Below are positions 16,815 through 26,357 of a stretch of DNA of 64,000 bases, piece after piece (position 1 is the stretch's first letter; each line of letters begins with the position of its first letter). Under the pieces are notes generated by a model that did no database searches, was not told the DNA's origin, and saw nothing but the letters and a program-made list of their open reading frames with translations. The stretch covers positions 1,364,001-1,428,000 of the forward strand of contig NZ_CP035033.1 in NCBI RefSeq assembly GCF_004028275.1, read 5' to 3'. The translations under genes were made by a program, and so were the position numbers. This DNA is from Hydrogenovibrio thermophilus (GTDB lineage Bacteria > Pseudomonadota > Gammaproteobacteria > Thiomicrospirales > Thiomicrospiraceae).

Positions 16815-18776
16815 ATGCTCAATATTCAATCCGTAACCTTGATGGCCGGGACGAAAGTCCTGTTGGAAAATGCTTCACTGGTCATTCACCCTGGGCAAAA
16901 AATCGGCTTGATTGGTGCCAATGGCGCCGGGAAATCCACGCTGCTTAAAGCGATTCTTAACGAGGTGCCGTTGGATGCGGGCAGCATCGCCATGCCGGAC
17001 GCCTGGCAAGTGGGATATGTGGAGCAGGAACAAACGCACCTGCACATGAAAGCGCTGGACTACGTGATGTTCGGCGATACGTTGTATGCTGAGGCACGAA
17101 GCAAAATCGAGCAAGCCGAGCGAGATAATCATCATGACCGGTTGGTAGCGGCTTACGATGAACTGGATCACATTGACGGTTATGACGTGCCGATGAAAGC
17201 CCAGCAATTGATGTATGGTCTAGGGTTCAAGGAAGCGGATTTCGACAAACCGCTGGAAGCCTTTTCCGGTGGTTGGCAGGTTCGCCTGAAATTGGGGCGA
17301 GCGTTGATGCAGCGTGCGGATTTGCTTTTACTGGATGAACCGACCAACCATTTGGATATCGAAGCGGTTTCCTGGTTGGTGCAGTGGTTGAAATCGTTTT
17401 CCGGTGCCGTGATTGTCATTTCCCATGACCGCCATTTTCTCGACGAAGTGGTGCAGGGCATTGCGCAACTTGATCAAGGGCGAATCCACTATTTTACCGG
17501 CAATTTTGCGGCCTTCGAACGTCAGCGCAACGAGCAACTGATGCAGCAGCAGGCGCTGCACGATAAGCAGAAACAGCAGATGCAACATCTGAAGTCCTTT
17601 ATCGAACGCTTTAAAGCTAAAGCCTCCAAAGCCAAACAGGCGCAGAGCCGTGTCAAAGCCATGGAGCGCATTGAGCAAGTGGCCGCGGTGCAGGCCACAA
17701 ATCCCTTTCAGTTCCATTTAGCCGAACCGGATCATTTACCGGACCCGATGTTGAATGTTGAACAACTGGCGTTCGGTTACGGTGATACTGCGATTTTGCA
17801 GGAAGTTTCTTTGGTGTTGCGTGCCGGTGACCGCATCGGATTGGTCGGGGTGAACGGCTCCGGGAAATCGACGTTATTGAAACTGTTGATTCGTGAGCTG
17901 CAACCGAAAAGCGGGGTGGTCAAACACAGTAAAGGCTTGAAAATCGGTTACTTCGCACAGCATCAACTGGAGGCATTGAATCCGAATCAAACGCCTTTGG
18001 CGCATATGTTGGCGCTTGGCAAGGAAATGATGACGGACATTACCGATCAGGAAGCGCGGGATTTTCTCGGGCGTTTCGGGTTCGGGCATGACAAAGCCTT
18101 GTCGCCGGTCAAGCCGTTTTCCGGCGGCGAAAAGGCTCGTTTGTCGCTGGCACTGATGGTGTATCAAAAACCGAACCTGGTGATTTTGGATGAACCGACT
18201 AACCATTTGGATATGGAAACCCGAGATGCGCTGGAAATGGCGTTGCAGGAGTTTTCCGGCGCTTTGATTTTGGTGACGCACGATCAGCATTTATTGTCGA
18301 GTATTGTCGATCAGTTTTGGTGGGTGCACGATACGCGGGTGGAACGCTATGCCGGTGATCTGGAAAGTTACTTGCAGCAGCGTTTAAAACGTTTGAAAGA
18401 GCAGCAGGCAAGCATCAAAGCTGAAAAAGCGGCTCTTTCGGCCAGGCCTGGTGATTCTTCGGATGACGCCGGGGCGGTCAACAAAAAAGCCCAGCGTCAG
18501 GAAAACGCTCAGTTCCGCAAGCGGTTGAAAGAAGCGACACGTGCACAAACCAAGCGATTGACCCAGGTGGAAAATGCCTTGTCGAAAGCGCAAAATGCGC
18601 TGAGTGACATTCATTCGACCATGGAAGATTCCGGTTTGTACGAGGCCAGTCGTTCCGAAGAACTGACCGCATTGCTCAAAGACGAGGCGCGCTTAACCGC
18701 TGATATTGAAACGTTGGAAGAAGAGTGGCTGCTGTTGGAAGCGGAAATCGAGGAGATTACCGATAATTTTCAATGA
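16815..18776 (+). CDS. yheS: ABC-F family ATPase, YheS type
   Basis: ABC-F proteins lack membrane segments and act on ribosomes as translation factors. The 653 residues hold two nucleotide-binding domains, each with Walker A (GANGAGKST and GVNGSGKST), signature (FSGGWQVR and FSGGEKAR) and LDEPTNHLD. Between them is the basic P-site tRNA-interaction linker (FKAKASKAKQAQSRVKAME). The C-terminus is a long charged coiled coil (about 520-640). The order of motifs and the C-terminus fit YheS better than Uup or EttA. It is directly after lolD. A CCAGGCCTGG copy lies in the C-terminal linker, a place of low protein constraint. Confidence 0.88.
   Translation: MLNIQSVTLMAGTKVLLENASLVIHPGQKIGLIGANGAGKSTLLKAILNEVPLDAGSIAMPDAWQVGYVEQEQTHLHMKALDYVMFGDTLYAEARSKIEQAERDNHHDRLVAAYDELDHIDGYDVPMKAQQLMYGLGFKEADFDKPLEAFSGGWQVRLKLGRALMQRADLLLLDEPTNHLDIEAVSWLVQWLKSFSGAVIVISHDRHFLDEVVQGIAQLDQGRIHYFTGNFAAFERQRNEQLMQQQALHDKQKQQMQHLKSFIERFKAKASKAKQAQSRVKAMERIEQVAAVQATNPFQFHLAEPDHLPDPMLNVEQLAFGYGDTAILQEVSLVLRAGDRIGLVGVNGSGKSTLLKLLIRELQPKSGVVKHSKGLKIGYFAQHQLEALNPNQTPLAHMLALGKEMMTDITDQEARDFLGRFGFGHDKALSPVKPFSGGEKARLSLALMVYQKPNLVILDEPTNHLDMETRDALEMALQEFSGALILVTHDQHLLSSIVDQFWWVHDTRVERYAGDLESYLQQRLKRLKEQQASIKAEKAALSARPGDSSDDAGAVNKKAQRQENAQFRKRLKEATRAQTKRLTQVENALSKAQNALSDIHSTMEDSGLYEASRSEELTALLKDEARLTADIETLEEEWLLLEAEIEEITDNFQ
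18442..18451. repeat. CCAGGCCTGG palindrome copy inside yheS
   Basis: A full copy, read as Arg-Pro-Gly in the variable linker before the C-terminal coiled coil. Confidence 0.9.
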
Positions 18777-18813
18777 TGATGCTTTTTGAAAGGTGAGAAC
18801 TGGTAAATCCCAA

Positions 18814-18842
18814 TAAAAAAAGCTGCATCATGCAGCCTTTTT
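18814..18842. terminator. Bidirectional terminator between yheS and the DUF2892 gene
   Basis: GCTGCA and TGCAGC (18822-18827 and 18831-18836) are flanked by seven A on the left and five T on the right, between two convergent genes. Confidence 0.85.
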
Positions 18843-18863
18843 GGTATCGACGCCGTTTAGCGA

Positions 18864-19067
18864 TTAACGGAAAGCACAGCCGTGCTTTAGACCGAACTTG
18901 CGCAGGATGTACACCATCGGGCAGAATCCGGTCAAACCGGAAATCAACAGGTTTAGACCGATGAAACCGGTCAACAGCAACCATGCCGGAGTGTAAACGT
19001 ACGCCAGAATTGCGGACAGCAATACCATTGTGCCGACCATCAGCATCATGAATTTTTCAATAACCAT
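18864..19067 (-). CDS. DUF2892 family small inner-membrane protein
   Basis: This 67-residue protein has two membrane segments (about 7-25 and 29-48) and the family signature LTGFCPMVYILRKFG with a conserved cysteine. The domain is also found at the C-terminus of some rhodanese proteins (YgaP), where it dimerises in the membrane, and stand-alone copies are common in sulfur-oxidising and other proteobacteria. A link to sulfur transfer is inference. AGAGG lies about eight bases before the ATG. The upstream region to tig is extremely AT-rich. Confidence 0.8.
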   Translation of the reverse strand: MVIEKFMMLMVGTMVLLSAILAYVYTPAWLLLTGFIGLNLLISGLTGFCPMVYILRKFGLKHGCAFR

Positions 19068-19188
19068 CTTTGTTAGCCTCTTTTAAATATATAAGCGTTT
19101 ATAAATATATTTTACATATAACCCAATATATTAATTTTATCACAGTCGCGCTATTTGGTGGAAGAGCGCATTAATTTCCGGCTATGTC

Positions 19189-19217
19189 TTTCATTAATTT
19201 AATAAAATCGGTATAAT
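19189..19217 (+). promoter_or_regulatory. Candidate promoter of tig
   Basis: A perfect TATAAT is at 19212-19217. The hexamer 17 bases upstream (TTTCAT, 19189-19194) is a poor -35 box. The leader would be about 85 bases. Confidence 0.45.
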
Positions 19218-19307
19218 TCCGCGTTTATTTTAGTTAGAGAATAAACCGCCGAACGGGATGTTGTAATTCTGTTCACGAACTGGATTTTAATTTTTGAGAT
19301 TAAACAC

Positions 19308-20618
19308 ATGCAAGTAACAGTAGAAAAGCCGGAAACAGGCCTTGAACACAAAATTAACGTCACGCTGCCAGCGGGTGATTTAGACAGTAAAGTTGAAAGC
19401 CGTTTAGCCCAAATGCGTCGTACGGTGAAGATGGATGGTTTCCGTCCTGGAAAAGTCCCTATGAGCATTGTGAAAAAACGCTATGGCGGTCAAGTTCGTC
19501 AAGAAATGATGGGTGAAACGGTTCAGCAATCTTTCTATGAAGCGGTTGCGAAAGAATCTTTGAACATCGCCGGTTACCCACAGTTCCAAGAGCTGGATGA
19601 GAAAGACGGTAATATCATCTATTCGGCGACATTCGAAGTTTTCCCGGAAATCAAATTGCCGAAGTTCTCGACATTGAAAGTGGAAACCGTTAAGTCCGAA
19701 GTCACGGATAAAGACGTTGAGAACATGATGACCAAGCTGCGTGAACAAAAAATGGCTTGGAAAACGGCCAGCGCCGCTAAAAAAGCCCGTAATGGTGAAC
19801 AGGTTATTATTGATTTCGTCGGTAAGAAAGACGGCGTTGAGTTCGAAGGCGGCAAAGCCGAAAACGTACCTCTTGAACTGGGTTCCGGTCGTATGATTCC
19901 AGGTTTCGAAGACGGAATTATCGGCATGAAAAAGGGAGAGGAAAAAACCATTGAAGTGACTTTCCCGGAAGACTATCAGTCTGAAGAGCTGAAAGGGCAA
20001 ACCGTTACATTTGACATTACGGTACACTCGGTACAAAAGAAAGTCTTGCCAGAGATTGATGAAGAATTCGTTAAGTCCTTCGGTATCGAAGAAGGGACTG
20101 AAGAAGCTTTGATGAACGAAATTCGTTCCAACATGGAAAAAGAGTTGCAACGCGCAGTTGAAAACCAAAACCGTACCGCTGTTTTGGATGCCTTGTCCGA
20201 AAAAGTGGACGTTGAATTGCCGCAAGCCTTGATTGATCAAGAAGCGTCTGCGTTGATGCAGCGTCAGGTCGAACAATTCCAACAACAAGGTTTGAAAGCG
20301 GAAGACATCGGTTTGACGTTGGAAACCTTCAAGCCTGACGCGGAAAAACGTGTCAAAATCGGTTTGGTTCTAGGTGAAGTCATCAAAGAAAACAAAATCG
20401 AAGCGACGGAAGAAGCGAGAAAAGCGTTTATCGAAGATCAAGCCTCGGCGTATGAAGATCCGAAAGAAGTGATCGACTGGTATGCGAAGAACCCGCAGGC
20501 TCAGAAAGAAATCGATGCGATTTTGGTGGAAAAAGAGATTGCCAACACCATCTTGAAAGACGCCAAAGTCAAAGAAGTTTCAAAATCGTTCGAAGAGATT
20601 GTTAGCCCAGCTGCCTAA
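19308..20618 (+). CDS. tig: Trigger factor (ribosome-associated chaperone and prolyl isomerase)
   Basis: Trigger factor binds nascent chains at the ribosome exit tunnel. The 436 residues carry the ribosome-binding signature FRPGKVPMSIVKKRYG (about 44-59), the FKBP-like isomerase domain (about 155-240, GQTVTFDITVHSV), and the helical C-terminal chaperone arms. It is first in tig-clpP-clpX-lon-hupB, the conserved proteobacterial order, but a strong terminator separates it from clpP. Codon choice shows the bias of a highly expressed gene. Confidence 0.97.
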   Translation: MQVTVEKPETGLEHKINVTLPAGDLDSKVESRLAQMRRTVKMDGFRPGKVPMSIVKKRYGGQVRQEMMGETVQQSFYEAVAKESLNIAGYPQFQELDEKDGNIIYSATFEVFPEIKLPKFSTLKVETVKSEVTDKDVENMMTKLREQKMAWKTASAAKKARNGEQVIIDFVGKKDGVEFEGGKAENVPLELGSGRMIPGFEDGIIGMKKGEEKTIEVTFPEDYQSEELKGQTVTFDITVHSVQKKVLPEIDEEFVKSFGIEEGTEEALMNEIRSNMEKELQRAVENQNRTAVLDALSEKVDVELPQALIDQEASALMQRQVEQFQQQGLKAEDIGLTLETFKPDAEKRVKIGLVLGEVIKENKIEATEEARKAFIEDQASAYEDPKEVIDWYAKNPQAQKEIDAILVEKEIANTILKDAKVKEVSKSFEEIVSPAA

Positions 20619-20635
20619 CCGCTTTTCAACGTCTG

Positions 20636-20697
20636 TAAAAAACTTAACTTCTGTTGCAAAATGATGTAATTTTGTAACAAAGTTAAGTTTTTTTTTG
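20636..20697 (+). terminator. Long stem-loop terminator of tig
   Basis: AACTTAACTT (from 20641) pairs with AAGTTAAGTT, with an inner pairing of TTGCAAAAT to ATTTTGTAA, followed by a run of about ten T. It begins 20 bases after the tig stop. Confidence 0.9.
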
Positions 20698-20817
20698 CCT
20701 GATAAAAAGCTAAGATAGAACCATCTATACGGTAACTTTTTGACGAAACAATTGAAATTTCGAGCCTGTTTTCAGGTCTTTGAAATAAAAACTAAATAAA
20801 AATAAAGGTTTATTTGA

Positions 20818-21420
20818 ATGCATTCAACACCGATCCAAGACGCTTTGATTCCAATGGTCATCGAACAAACGAGCCGGGGAGAACGCTCGTTCGACATTTA
20901 TTCCCGTTTGCTGAAAGAACGCGTCATCTTTTTGGTCGGACAAGTCGAAGACCAGATGGCGAACTTGATTGTCGCCCAGTTGCTGTTTTTGGAATCCGAG
21001 AACCCGGATAAGGATATTCATCTTTATATCAATTCACCGGGCGGAAGCGTAACGGCGGGCATGGCCATTTACGATACGATGCGATTCATCAAGCCGGATG
21101 TTAGCACCATGTGCATTGGCCAGGCAGCGAGCATGGGATCGTTTTTGCTGTCCGCCGGCGCGGAAGGCAAGCGCTTTGCATTGCCGAATTCCCGTGTGAT
21201 GATTCACCAGCCGTTGGGTGGTTTCCAGGGGCAGGCTTCGGATATTGAAATCCATGCAAAAGAGATTATGCAAATTAAAGGGCGTTTGAATCAGGCTTTG
21301 GCCGACCACACCGGTCAGCCGTTGGATGTGATTGAGCGTGATACGGATCGTGATAATTTCATGAGCGCGCAGGAAGCGTGTGATTACGGTTTGGTTGATA
21401 AAGTACTAACACGTCGTTAA
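20818..21420 (+). CDS. clpP: ATP-dependent Clp protease proteolytic subunit
   Basis: ClpP forms the tetradecameric peptidase chamber used by ClpX and ClpA. The 200 residues contain the catalytic triad: S105 in [10 protein letters not shown]130 in MIHQPLGG and D179 in RDTDRD. SPGGSV at 73-78 forms the oxyanion region. The start at 20818 follows AAAGG in an A-rich leader. clpX begins 20 bases after the stop. Confidence 0.97.
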   Translation: MHSTPIQDALIPMVIEQTSRGERSFDIYSRLLKERVIFLVGQVEDQMANLIVAQLLFLESENPDKDIHLYINSPGGSVTAGMAIYDTMRFIKPDVSTMCIGQAASMGSFLLSAGAEGKRFALPNSRVMIHQPLGGFQGQASDIEIHAKEIMQIKGRLNQALADHTGQPLDVIERDTDRDNFMSAQEACDYGLVDKVLTRR

Positions 21421-21440
21421 TAGAAAGAAAAGGCAGTCGG

Positions 21441-22691
21441 ATGAGTGAAAAAACGTTGTATTGTTCATTTTGCGGTAAAGCGCAGGATGAAGTGAAAAAA
21501 TTGATTGCAGGCCCTTCTGTTTATATTTGTGACGAATGTGTTGAGCTGTGTAATGACATTCTTAAAGAGGAATTCGGCGAAGAAGAATTGAATGCGTTCG
21601 AGTTGGATAATTTGCCGACGCCGCATGAAATCAGCCAAATTCTGGACGACTACGTCATTGGCCAGTACCACGCCAAAAAAGTGCTGTCGGTGGCGGTGTA
21701 TAACCACTACAAGCGTTTACAAAACGGTTATCAGAAAGACGATGTCGAACTGAACAAAAGTAATATTTTGCTGATCGGGCCGACCGGTTCCGGTAAAACC
21801 TTGCTGGCTCAGACTCTGGCGCGCTTGCTGGATGTCCCATTCGCCATCGCCGACGCCACCACGCTGACCGAAGCCGGTTATGTGGGGGAAGATGTTGAGA
21901 GCATTGTGCTGAAACTGTTGCAACGTTGTGACAACGATGCGGAAAAAGCCGAAAGAGGCATTATCTATATCGATGAAATCGATAAGATTACCCGTAAATC
22001 GGAAAACCCATCGATTACGCGCGACGTATCCGGCGAAGGGGTTCAACAGGCGCTTCTGAAACTGATTGAAGGCACCGTTGCGAACATTCCTCCGCAGGGC
22101 GGGCGCAAGCACCCGAACCAGGATATGATTCAAGTTGATACCTCGAAGATTCTGTTTATCGTCGGTGGGGCGTTCGAGGGGCTGGATAAGCTTATCGAGC
22201 AGCGTACGGATAAGAATACAGGCATCGGCTTCTCGGCTGAGGTGAAGTCGCAAGACACCAAGGCATCATTGTCGGAACGTTTCCAGGGCATCGAGCCGGA
22301 AGATTTGGTCAAGTTCGGTTTGATTCCGGAATTTGTCGGGCGCTTGCCGGTGGTCGCGGCTTTGGAAGAGTTGGATGAGAAAGCCTTGATTCAAATTCTG
22401 ACCGAACCGAAAAACGCTTTGGTCAAACAATATCAGAAAATGTTCGAGCTGGAAGGCGTGGAACTACAGTTTCGTAAGGATGCCTTGACGGAAATCGCCA
22501 AAATGGCGATCGAACGTAAAACCGGTGCGCGTGGGTTACGCTCCATTTTGGAGAAAACTTTGCTTGATACCATGTACGACCTACCGAGCATGCAAAATGT
22601 CGAGAAAGTTGTGATTAACAAAGCCGTTATCAAAGGCAGTAAAAAGCCGATGCTGATGTACCACGAGTCGGACGAAAAAGTCTCCGGGTAG
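21441..22691 (+). CDS. clpX: ATP-dependent Clp protease unfoldase ClpX
   Basis: ClpX is a AAA+ unfoldase that feeds tagged proteins to ClpP. The 416 residues start with the zinc-binding domain (C8, C11, C30, C33), then the AAA+ core with Walker [12 protein letters not shown], Walker [11 protein letters not shown], the GYVGEDVE pore loop and the sensor/arginine regions. The ClpP-binding IGF-type loop is expected near [11 protein letters not shown]. It is co-transcribed with clpP, and lon follows after 60 bases. Confidence 0.97.
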   Translation: MSEKTLYCSFCGKAQDEVKKLIAGPSVYICDECVELCNDILKEEFGEEELNAFELDNLPTPHEISQILDDYVIGQYHAKKVLSVAVYNHYKRLQNGYQKDDVELNKSNILLIGPTGSGKTLLAQTLARLLDVPFAIADATTLTEAGYVGEDVESIVLKLLQRCDNDAEKAERGIIYIDEIDKITRKSENPSITRDVSGEGVQQALLKLIEGTVANIPPQGGRKHPNQDMIQVDTSKILFIVGGAFEGLDKLIEQRTDKNTGIGFSAEVKSQDTKASLSERFQGIEPEDLVKFGLIPEFVGRLPVVAALEELDEKALIQILTEPKNALVKQYQKMFELEGVELQFRKDALTEIAKMAIERKTGARGLRSILEKTLLDTMYDLPSMQNVEKVVINKAVIKGSKKPMLMYHESDEKVSG

Positions 22692-22751
22692 TTAACGGTT
22701 GCCACTGCGTGGACGCGTGGATAATAACGATAAAAAAGATTGGAACGCATT

Positions 22752-25202
22752 ATGGACATAGACCAAATTGAATTTAAAACCAACGTGTTTGTTTTAGCTT
22801 TACGCGACGTGGTGGTTTTTCCCGGGATGGTGGTGCCGTTGTTTGTCGGTCGCCCGAAGTCAATGAATGCATTGAATGCGGCCATGAAAGAAGATAAGCA
22901 GATTTTTCTGATTACCCAGAAAAATGCCACCGAGGAAACGCCCACCATCGATAACCTTTACCGCATCGGGGTGATGGCGAATATTCTGCAATTGCTGAAA
23001 TTGCCGGATGGAACCTTGAAGGTACTGGTGGAAGGGGTTAAACGTTTTGAATTGCTGGGGCTGAACAACGAAGAGTCCTTCCTGACCGGTGACATTCAGC
23101 AAGTGGAGTCGGACGAAACCTTGGATAACGATGGGGTGGTTCTGGTACGCACCATTCAAGAGCGTTTTCAGGATTATGCGGATTTGAAGAAAAAGATTCC
23201 ATCTGAAGTCCAGAAAAGCATTCAAAAAACGACTGAACCGAATCGTTTGGTGGATACCATTTCCGCGAATTTGAAATTGGGCATTGAAGAAAAACAGCAG
23301 TTGCTGGAAATCTTGTCCATCAATGATCGTTTGGAACACATTCTCAGTACCATCGAAACCGAAATCGATTTGTTGGAGTCTGAACAGCGCATTAATTCGC
23401 GCGTTAAGAAAAAGATGGATCAGACCCAGCGAAACTTCTATTTGAACACCAAGCTGCAAGCGATTCACGAAGAGCTGGGCGAAGCTTCGGAAGACGGCGT
23501 CAGCGAAATGACCAAGTTGAAAGAACAAATCGATGCGGCCGGTATGACGCCGGATGCCTTGAAGGTGGCCGAAGAAGAGTTGAAAAAACTCAAAATGATG
23601 TCACCGCAATCGCCGGAAGCCAATATTGTTCGCACTTATATTGAGTGGTTGGTGGCGATTCCGTGGAAGAAGCGTACCCGTGTTTCTAAAGACTTGAATA
23701 AAGCTCAGGCGATTTTGGATAAACAGCATTACGGCTTGGAAAAAGTCAAAGAACGGATTATTGAATATTTGGCAGTCCAGAAGCGCGTTAAAAAGATGAA
23801 AGGGCCGATTCTGTGCTTGGTGGGGCCTCCGGGGGTCGGTAAAACCTCTTTGGCTCGCTCCATTGCCGAAGCCACCAACCGTCATTACGTGCGTATGTCA
23901 TTGGGTGGTGTGCGAGACGAAGCGGAAATCCGCGGCCACCGTAAAACCTATTTGGGTGCCATGCCGGGACGTGTGATTCAAAAAATGAAAACCGCCGGAA
24001 CTCGGAACCCGCTGTTCTTGTTGGACGAAATTGACAAAATGGCGCGTGACCAGCGCGGCGATCCAGCCAGTGCGTTGCTGGAAGTATTGGATCCGGAACA
24101 AAACAAGGCGTTTAACGACCATTACCTGGAAGTCGACTATGATTTGTCCGACGTCATGTTTGTGGCAACATCGAATTCCATGGATATTCCGGAACCGTTG
24201 TTGGACCGAATGGAAATCATCGATTTAGCCGGTTACACCGAAAATGAGAAGCTTAATATCGCTTCCCAACATCTGTTACCGCGTGAAATGAAAGATCACG
24301 GCTTGAAAAAAGACGAAATTGAAGTGCCGCGTGAATCGATTTTGAAGATTATTCAAACCTACACCCGCGAAGCCGGTGTGCGATTGTTGGATCAGAAGTT
24401 GGCGAAAATCTGTCGTAAATCGGTTAAGGAAATCGTTACGGGCGAGGCCGAAGCGCCGATTCAGGTGATGCCGGAGGATTTGGAAAAATACCTCGGTGTC
24501 GCCAAATACCGTTTCGGTCTGGCGGAAGAAAAAAATCAGATCGGGCAAGTGGCCGGTTTGGCCTGGACACGTGTTGGCGGTGACTTATTACGCATTGAAG
24601 CCACGGCTATGCCCGGAAAGGGGAAAAATACCTCGACTGGTCAATTGGGCAGTGTGATGCAGGAATCGACGCAAACCGCGATGAGCGTCATTCGCAGCCG
24701 TTCCAAAGAATTGGGGTTGGAAGACGATTTCTATGAAAAACAAGATATTCATTTGCACTTTCCCGAAGGGGCTATTAAAAAGGATGGGCCGAGCGCGGGG
24801 ATTGCGATTTGTACCGCCATTGCGTCGGTCCTGACCCAAATTCCGGTACGTTCCGATGTGGCCATGACCGGTGAAATTACCTTGCGTGGTGAAGTCTTGC
24901 CGATTGGAGGCTTGAAAGAAAAATTGCTGGCGGCGGCGAGAGGCGGCATTAAAACCGTTTTGATTCCGTATGAAAATGTCCGGGATTTGTCGGAAATTTC
25001 CGAGGAAGTGAAAGCCGGTTTGGACATTCATCCGGTGCAATGGATTGACGAAGTCTTTAAGATTGCATTGGAATCCATGCCCGCAATCGACGATGAAGAG
25101 GCGCTTGCGGACATTAGCATGAAAGATGCCGAAATGGACAAAATCATTGCAAATAAAGAAACTTCCAAGCAAATTCTTAAAAAAGGTCAGAAAAGGCATT
25201 AA
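22752..25202 (+). CDS. lon: ATP-dependent protease Lon
   Basis: Lon is the hexameric AAA+ protease that degrades damaged and regulatory proteins. The 816 residues have the N-terminal substrate-binding LON domain (about 10-200), a coiled-coil region, the AAA+ module with Walker [10 protein letters not shown], and the protease domain with the catalytic serine in KDGPSAGIA and lysine in [12 protein letters not shown] chose the ATG at 22752 with GGA seven bases upstream. A TTG 12 bases earlier is in frame but less likely. hupB follows after its own promoter. Confidence 0.97.
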   Translation: MDIDQIEFKTNVFVLALRDVVVFPGMVVPLFVGRPKSMNALNAAMKEDKQIFLITQKNATEETPTIDNLYRIGVMANILQLLKLPDGTLKVLVEGVKRFELLGLNNEESFLTGDIQQVESDETLDNDGVVLVRTIQERFQDYADLKKKIPSEVQKSIQKTTEPNRLVDTISANLKLGIEEKQQLLEILSINDRLEHILSTIETEIDLLESEQRINSRVKKKMDQTQRNFYLNTKLQAIHEELGEASEDGVSEMTKLKEQIDAAGMTPDALKVAEEELKKLKMMSPQSPEANIVRTYIEWLVAIPWKKRTRVSKDLNKAQAILDKQHYGLEKVKERIIEYLAVQKRVKKMKGPILCLVGPPGVGKTSLARSIAEATNRHYVRMSLGGVRDEAEIRGHRKTYLGAMPGRVIQKMKTAGTRNPLFLLDEIDKMARDQRGDPASALLEVLDPEQNKAFNDHYLEVDYDLSDVMFVATSNSMDIPEPLLDRMEIIDLAGYTENEKLNIASQHLLPREMKDHGLKKDEIEVPRESILKIIQTYTREAGVRLLDQKLAKICRKSVKEIVTGEAEAPIQVMPEDLEKYLGVAKYRFGLAEEKNQIGQVAGLAWTRVGGDLLRIEATAMPGKGKNTSTGQLGSVMQESTQTAMSVIRSRSKELGLEDDFYEKQDIHLHFPEGAIKKDGPSAGIAICTAIASVLTQIPVRSDVAMTGEITLRGEVLPIGGLKEKLLAAARGGIKTVLIPYENVRDLSEISEEVKAGLDIHPVQWIDEVFKIALESMPAIDDEEALADISMKDAEMDKIIANKETSKQILKKGQKRH

Positions 25203-25229
25203 TTTTGTAAATTTTTCCTCTGAACAGGC

Positions 25230-25259
25230 TTGACAGTAAATGTTGAACGCTGATATAAC
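25230..25259 (+). promoter_or_regulatory. Sigma-70 promoter of hupB
   Basis: A perfect TTGACA at 25230-25235 and TATAAC at 25254-25259 are separated by 18 bases. The leader to the hupB ATG is about 50 bases. Confidence 0.75.
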
Positions 25260-25318
25260 TACCACAAGCCTTAATTTGGGTGGAAAGAATACTTAATACT
25301 TATGGAGAAACTCACATC

Positions 25319-25591
25319 ATGAATAAGACCGAATTAGTTAGTGCGATCGCTGAAGAAGCAGGTTTAACGAAAGCAGATGCCGCTAAAGCGCTAGAAGCAA
25401 CTGTGTCCACTGTTACAAAAGCCTTGAGCTCAGGTGATTCAGTCGCCATCATTGGATTTGGTACTTTTAAAGTTGGTGAGCGTTCAGCACGTACTGGTCG
25501 TAACCCTCAAACAGGTGCAGAAATGCAAATCCCTGCGGCAAAAGTTCCTAAGTTCTCAGCTGGTAAAGCACTTAAGGACGCTGTTAACTAA
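25319..25591 (+). CDS. hupB: DNA-binding protein HU-beta
   Basis: HU compacts and bends DNA as a dimer. The 90 residues are the standard length and carry the helical dimerisation part (1-45), [21 protein letters not shown] leading into the DNA-binding arm, and the proline that intercalates ([14 protein letters not shown]). I chose the ATG at 25319; earlier in-frame codons lie in the leader. It ends the tig-clpP-clpX-lon-hupB block. Here the block is followed by tRNAs, not by ppiD as in E. coli. Confidence 0.96.
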   Translation: MNKTELVSAIAEEAGLTKADAAKALEATVSTVTKALSSGDSVAIIGFGTFKVGERSARTGRNPQTGAEMQIPAAKVPKFSAGKALKDAVN

Positions 25592-25620
25592 GACCGAATT
25601 TGTCTTAATAGCTGTCACAA

Positions 25621-25667
25621 CCCCTCAAATTTAATCAAATCAATAGGTTAAATTCTGAGGGTTTTTT
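25621..25667 (+). terminator. Rho-independent terminator of hupB
   Basis: CCCTCAAATTT pairs with AAATTCTGAGGG with one bulge, followed by nine T. Confidence 0.85.
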
Positions 25668-25704
25668 TTATGTCAGAAATTTGTAAAAAAAGCATCCAAA
25701 TTGT

Positions 25705-25732
25705 TTGACAACGTCGCTTAAGTACTTATAAT
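25705..25732 (+). promoter_or_regulatory. Consensus promoter of the Val-Asp-Val-Asp tRNA cluster
   Basis: TTGACA (25705-25710) and TATAAT (25727-25732) are both perfect and separated by 16 bases. The ACGCC after the -10 box is shared with the other tRNA promoter at 4055-4082. Confidence 0.88.
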
Positions 25733-25743
25733 ACGCCCATCAG

Positions 25744-25780
25744 TTGAGGCAAGCTCAGACAGCGTCTGAAACGGCCTCAA
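25744..25780 (+). other. Nested stem-loop in the tRNA cluster leader
   Basis: TTGAGGC (25744-25750) pairs perfectly with GCCTCAA (25774-25780). Inside it TCAGAC (25755-25760) pairs with GTCTGA (25764-25769) around a 3-base loop. It begins within a few bases of the expected transcription start and has no T-run, so it is likely a 5' processing or stability structure and not a terminator. Confidence 0.6.
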
Positions 25781-25803
25781 GCGCAAAAGAATAGATCAGA
25801 GTT

Positions 25804-25879
25804 GGGTGATTAGCTCAGTTGGGAGAGCATCGCCCTTACAAGGCGAGGGTCACTGGTTCGAGCCCAGTATCACCCACCA
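25804..25879 (+). tRNA. tRNA-Val (anticodon TAC), copy 1
   Basis: The 76 bases have acceptor stem GGGTGAT/ATCACCC, T-loop GGTTCGAGCCC and an encoded CCA. The anticodon TAC is at 25837-25839. It is identical to the copy at 26006-26081. Confidence 0.97.
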
Positions 25880-25894
25880 GTTTTGATTCGATTC

Positions 25895-25971
25895 GGAGTG
25901 GTAGTTCAGTTGGTTAGAATACCTGCCTGTCACGCAGGGGGTCGCGGGTTCGAGTCCCGTCCACTCCGCCA
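25895..25971 (+). tRNA. tRNA-Asp (anticodon GTC), copy 1
   Basis: The 77 bases have acceptor stem GGAGTGG/CCACTCC, T-loop GGTTCGAGTCC and an encoded CCA. The anticodon GTC is at 25929-25931. It is identical to the copy at 26119-26195. Confidence 0.97.
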
Positions 25972-26005
25972 TTATTTGCACTGATTCGAATTGTTTCTAC
26001 GATTC

Positions 26006-26081
26006 GGGTGATTAGCTCAGTTGGGAGAGCATCGCCCTTACAAGGCGAGGGTCACTGGTTCGAGCCCAGTATCACCCACCA
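26006..26081 (+). tRNA. tRNA-Val (anticodon TAC), copy 2
   Basis: This is an exact duplicate of the tRNA at 25804-25879. The anticodon is at 26039-26041. The spacers around the copies differ, so selection or gene conversion keeps the tRNAs identical. Confidence 0.97.
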
Positions 26082-26118
26082 TTATTATTTCGATGATTTC
26101 CAATCATCATCCCTGTTC

Positions 26119-26195
26119 GGAGTGGTAGTTCAGTTGGTTAGAATACCTGCCTGTCACGCAGGGGGTCGCGGGTTCGAGTCCCGTCCACTCCGCCA
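26119..26195 (+). tRNA. tRNA-Asp (anticodon GTC), copy 2
   Basis: This is an exact duplicate of the tRNA at 25895-25971. The anticodon is at 26153-26155. It is the last tRNA of the cluster. Confidence 0.97.
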
Positions 26196-26295
26196 TTTAT
26201 CGATTCTCGATTTCCTTTTTCTTATTTAAAAATAACCTTTCACAGGCCTTTGCGGTTTTGTTTTCTACGGTATTTTCTATCCGTGCTTCAGGCAT

Positions 26296-26320
26296 AAAAA
26301 AAGCCCCTTGCGGAGCTTTT
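26296..26320 (-). terminator. Terminator downstream of fabI
   Basis: AAGCCCC and GGAGCTT (26301-26317 region) can pair around a short loop. On the minus strand the stem is followed by seven T. It is the second of two hairpins beyond fabI. Confidence 0.65.
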
Positions 26321-26324
26321 GTAT

Positions 26325-26350
26325 GAAATGACCAGGCCTGGCCATTTTTT
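26325..26350. terminator. Bidirectional terminator built on CCAGGCCTGG
   Basis: CCAGGCCTGG at 26332-26341 has arms AAATG and CATTT that pair with one mismatch next to the core, and six T follow on the plus strand. It lies between the end of the tRNA cluster and the convergent fabI. Confidence 0.75.
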
Positions 26351-26357
26351 GATGATA

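Noticed and set aside
19404-20288. Long antisense open frame opposite tig
   Set aside because: Composition (Phe, His, Gln, Asn rich) is typical of the complement of a codon-biased gene; no domain is recognisable.
25804-26195. Regular repeated blocks that could suggest a CRISPR array
   Set aside because: The repeats are complete tRNA-Val and tRNA-Asp genes with proper stems, anticodons and encoded CCA ends.
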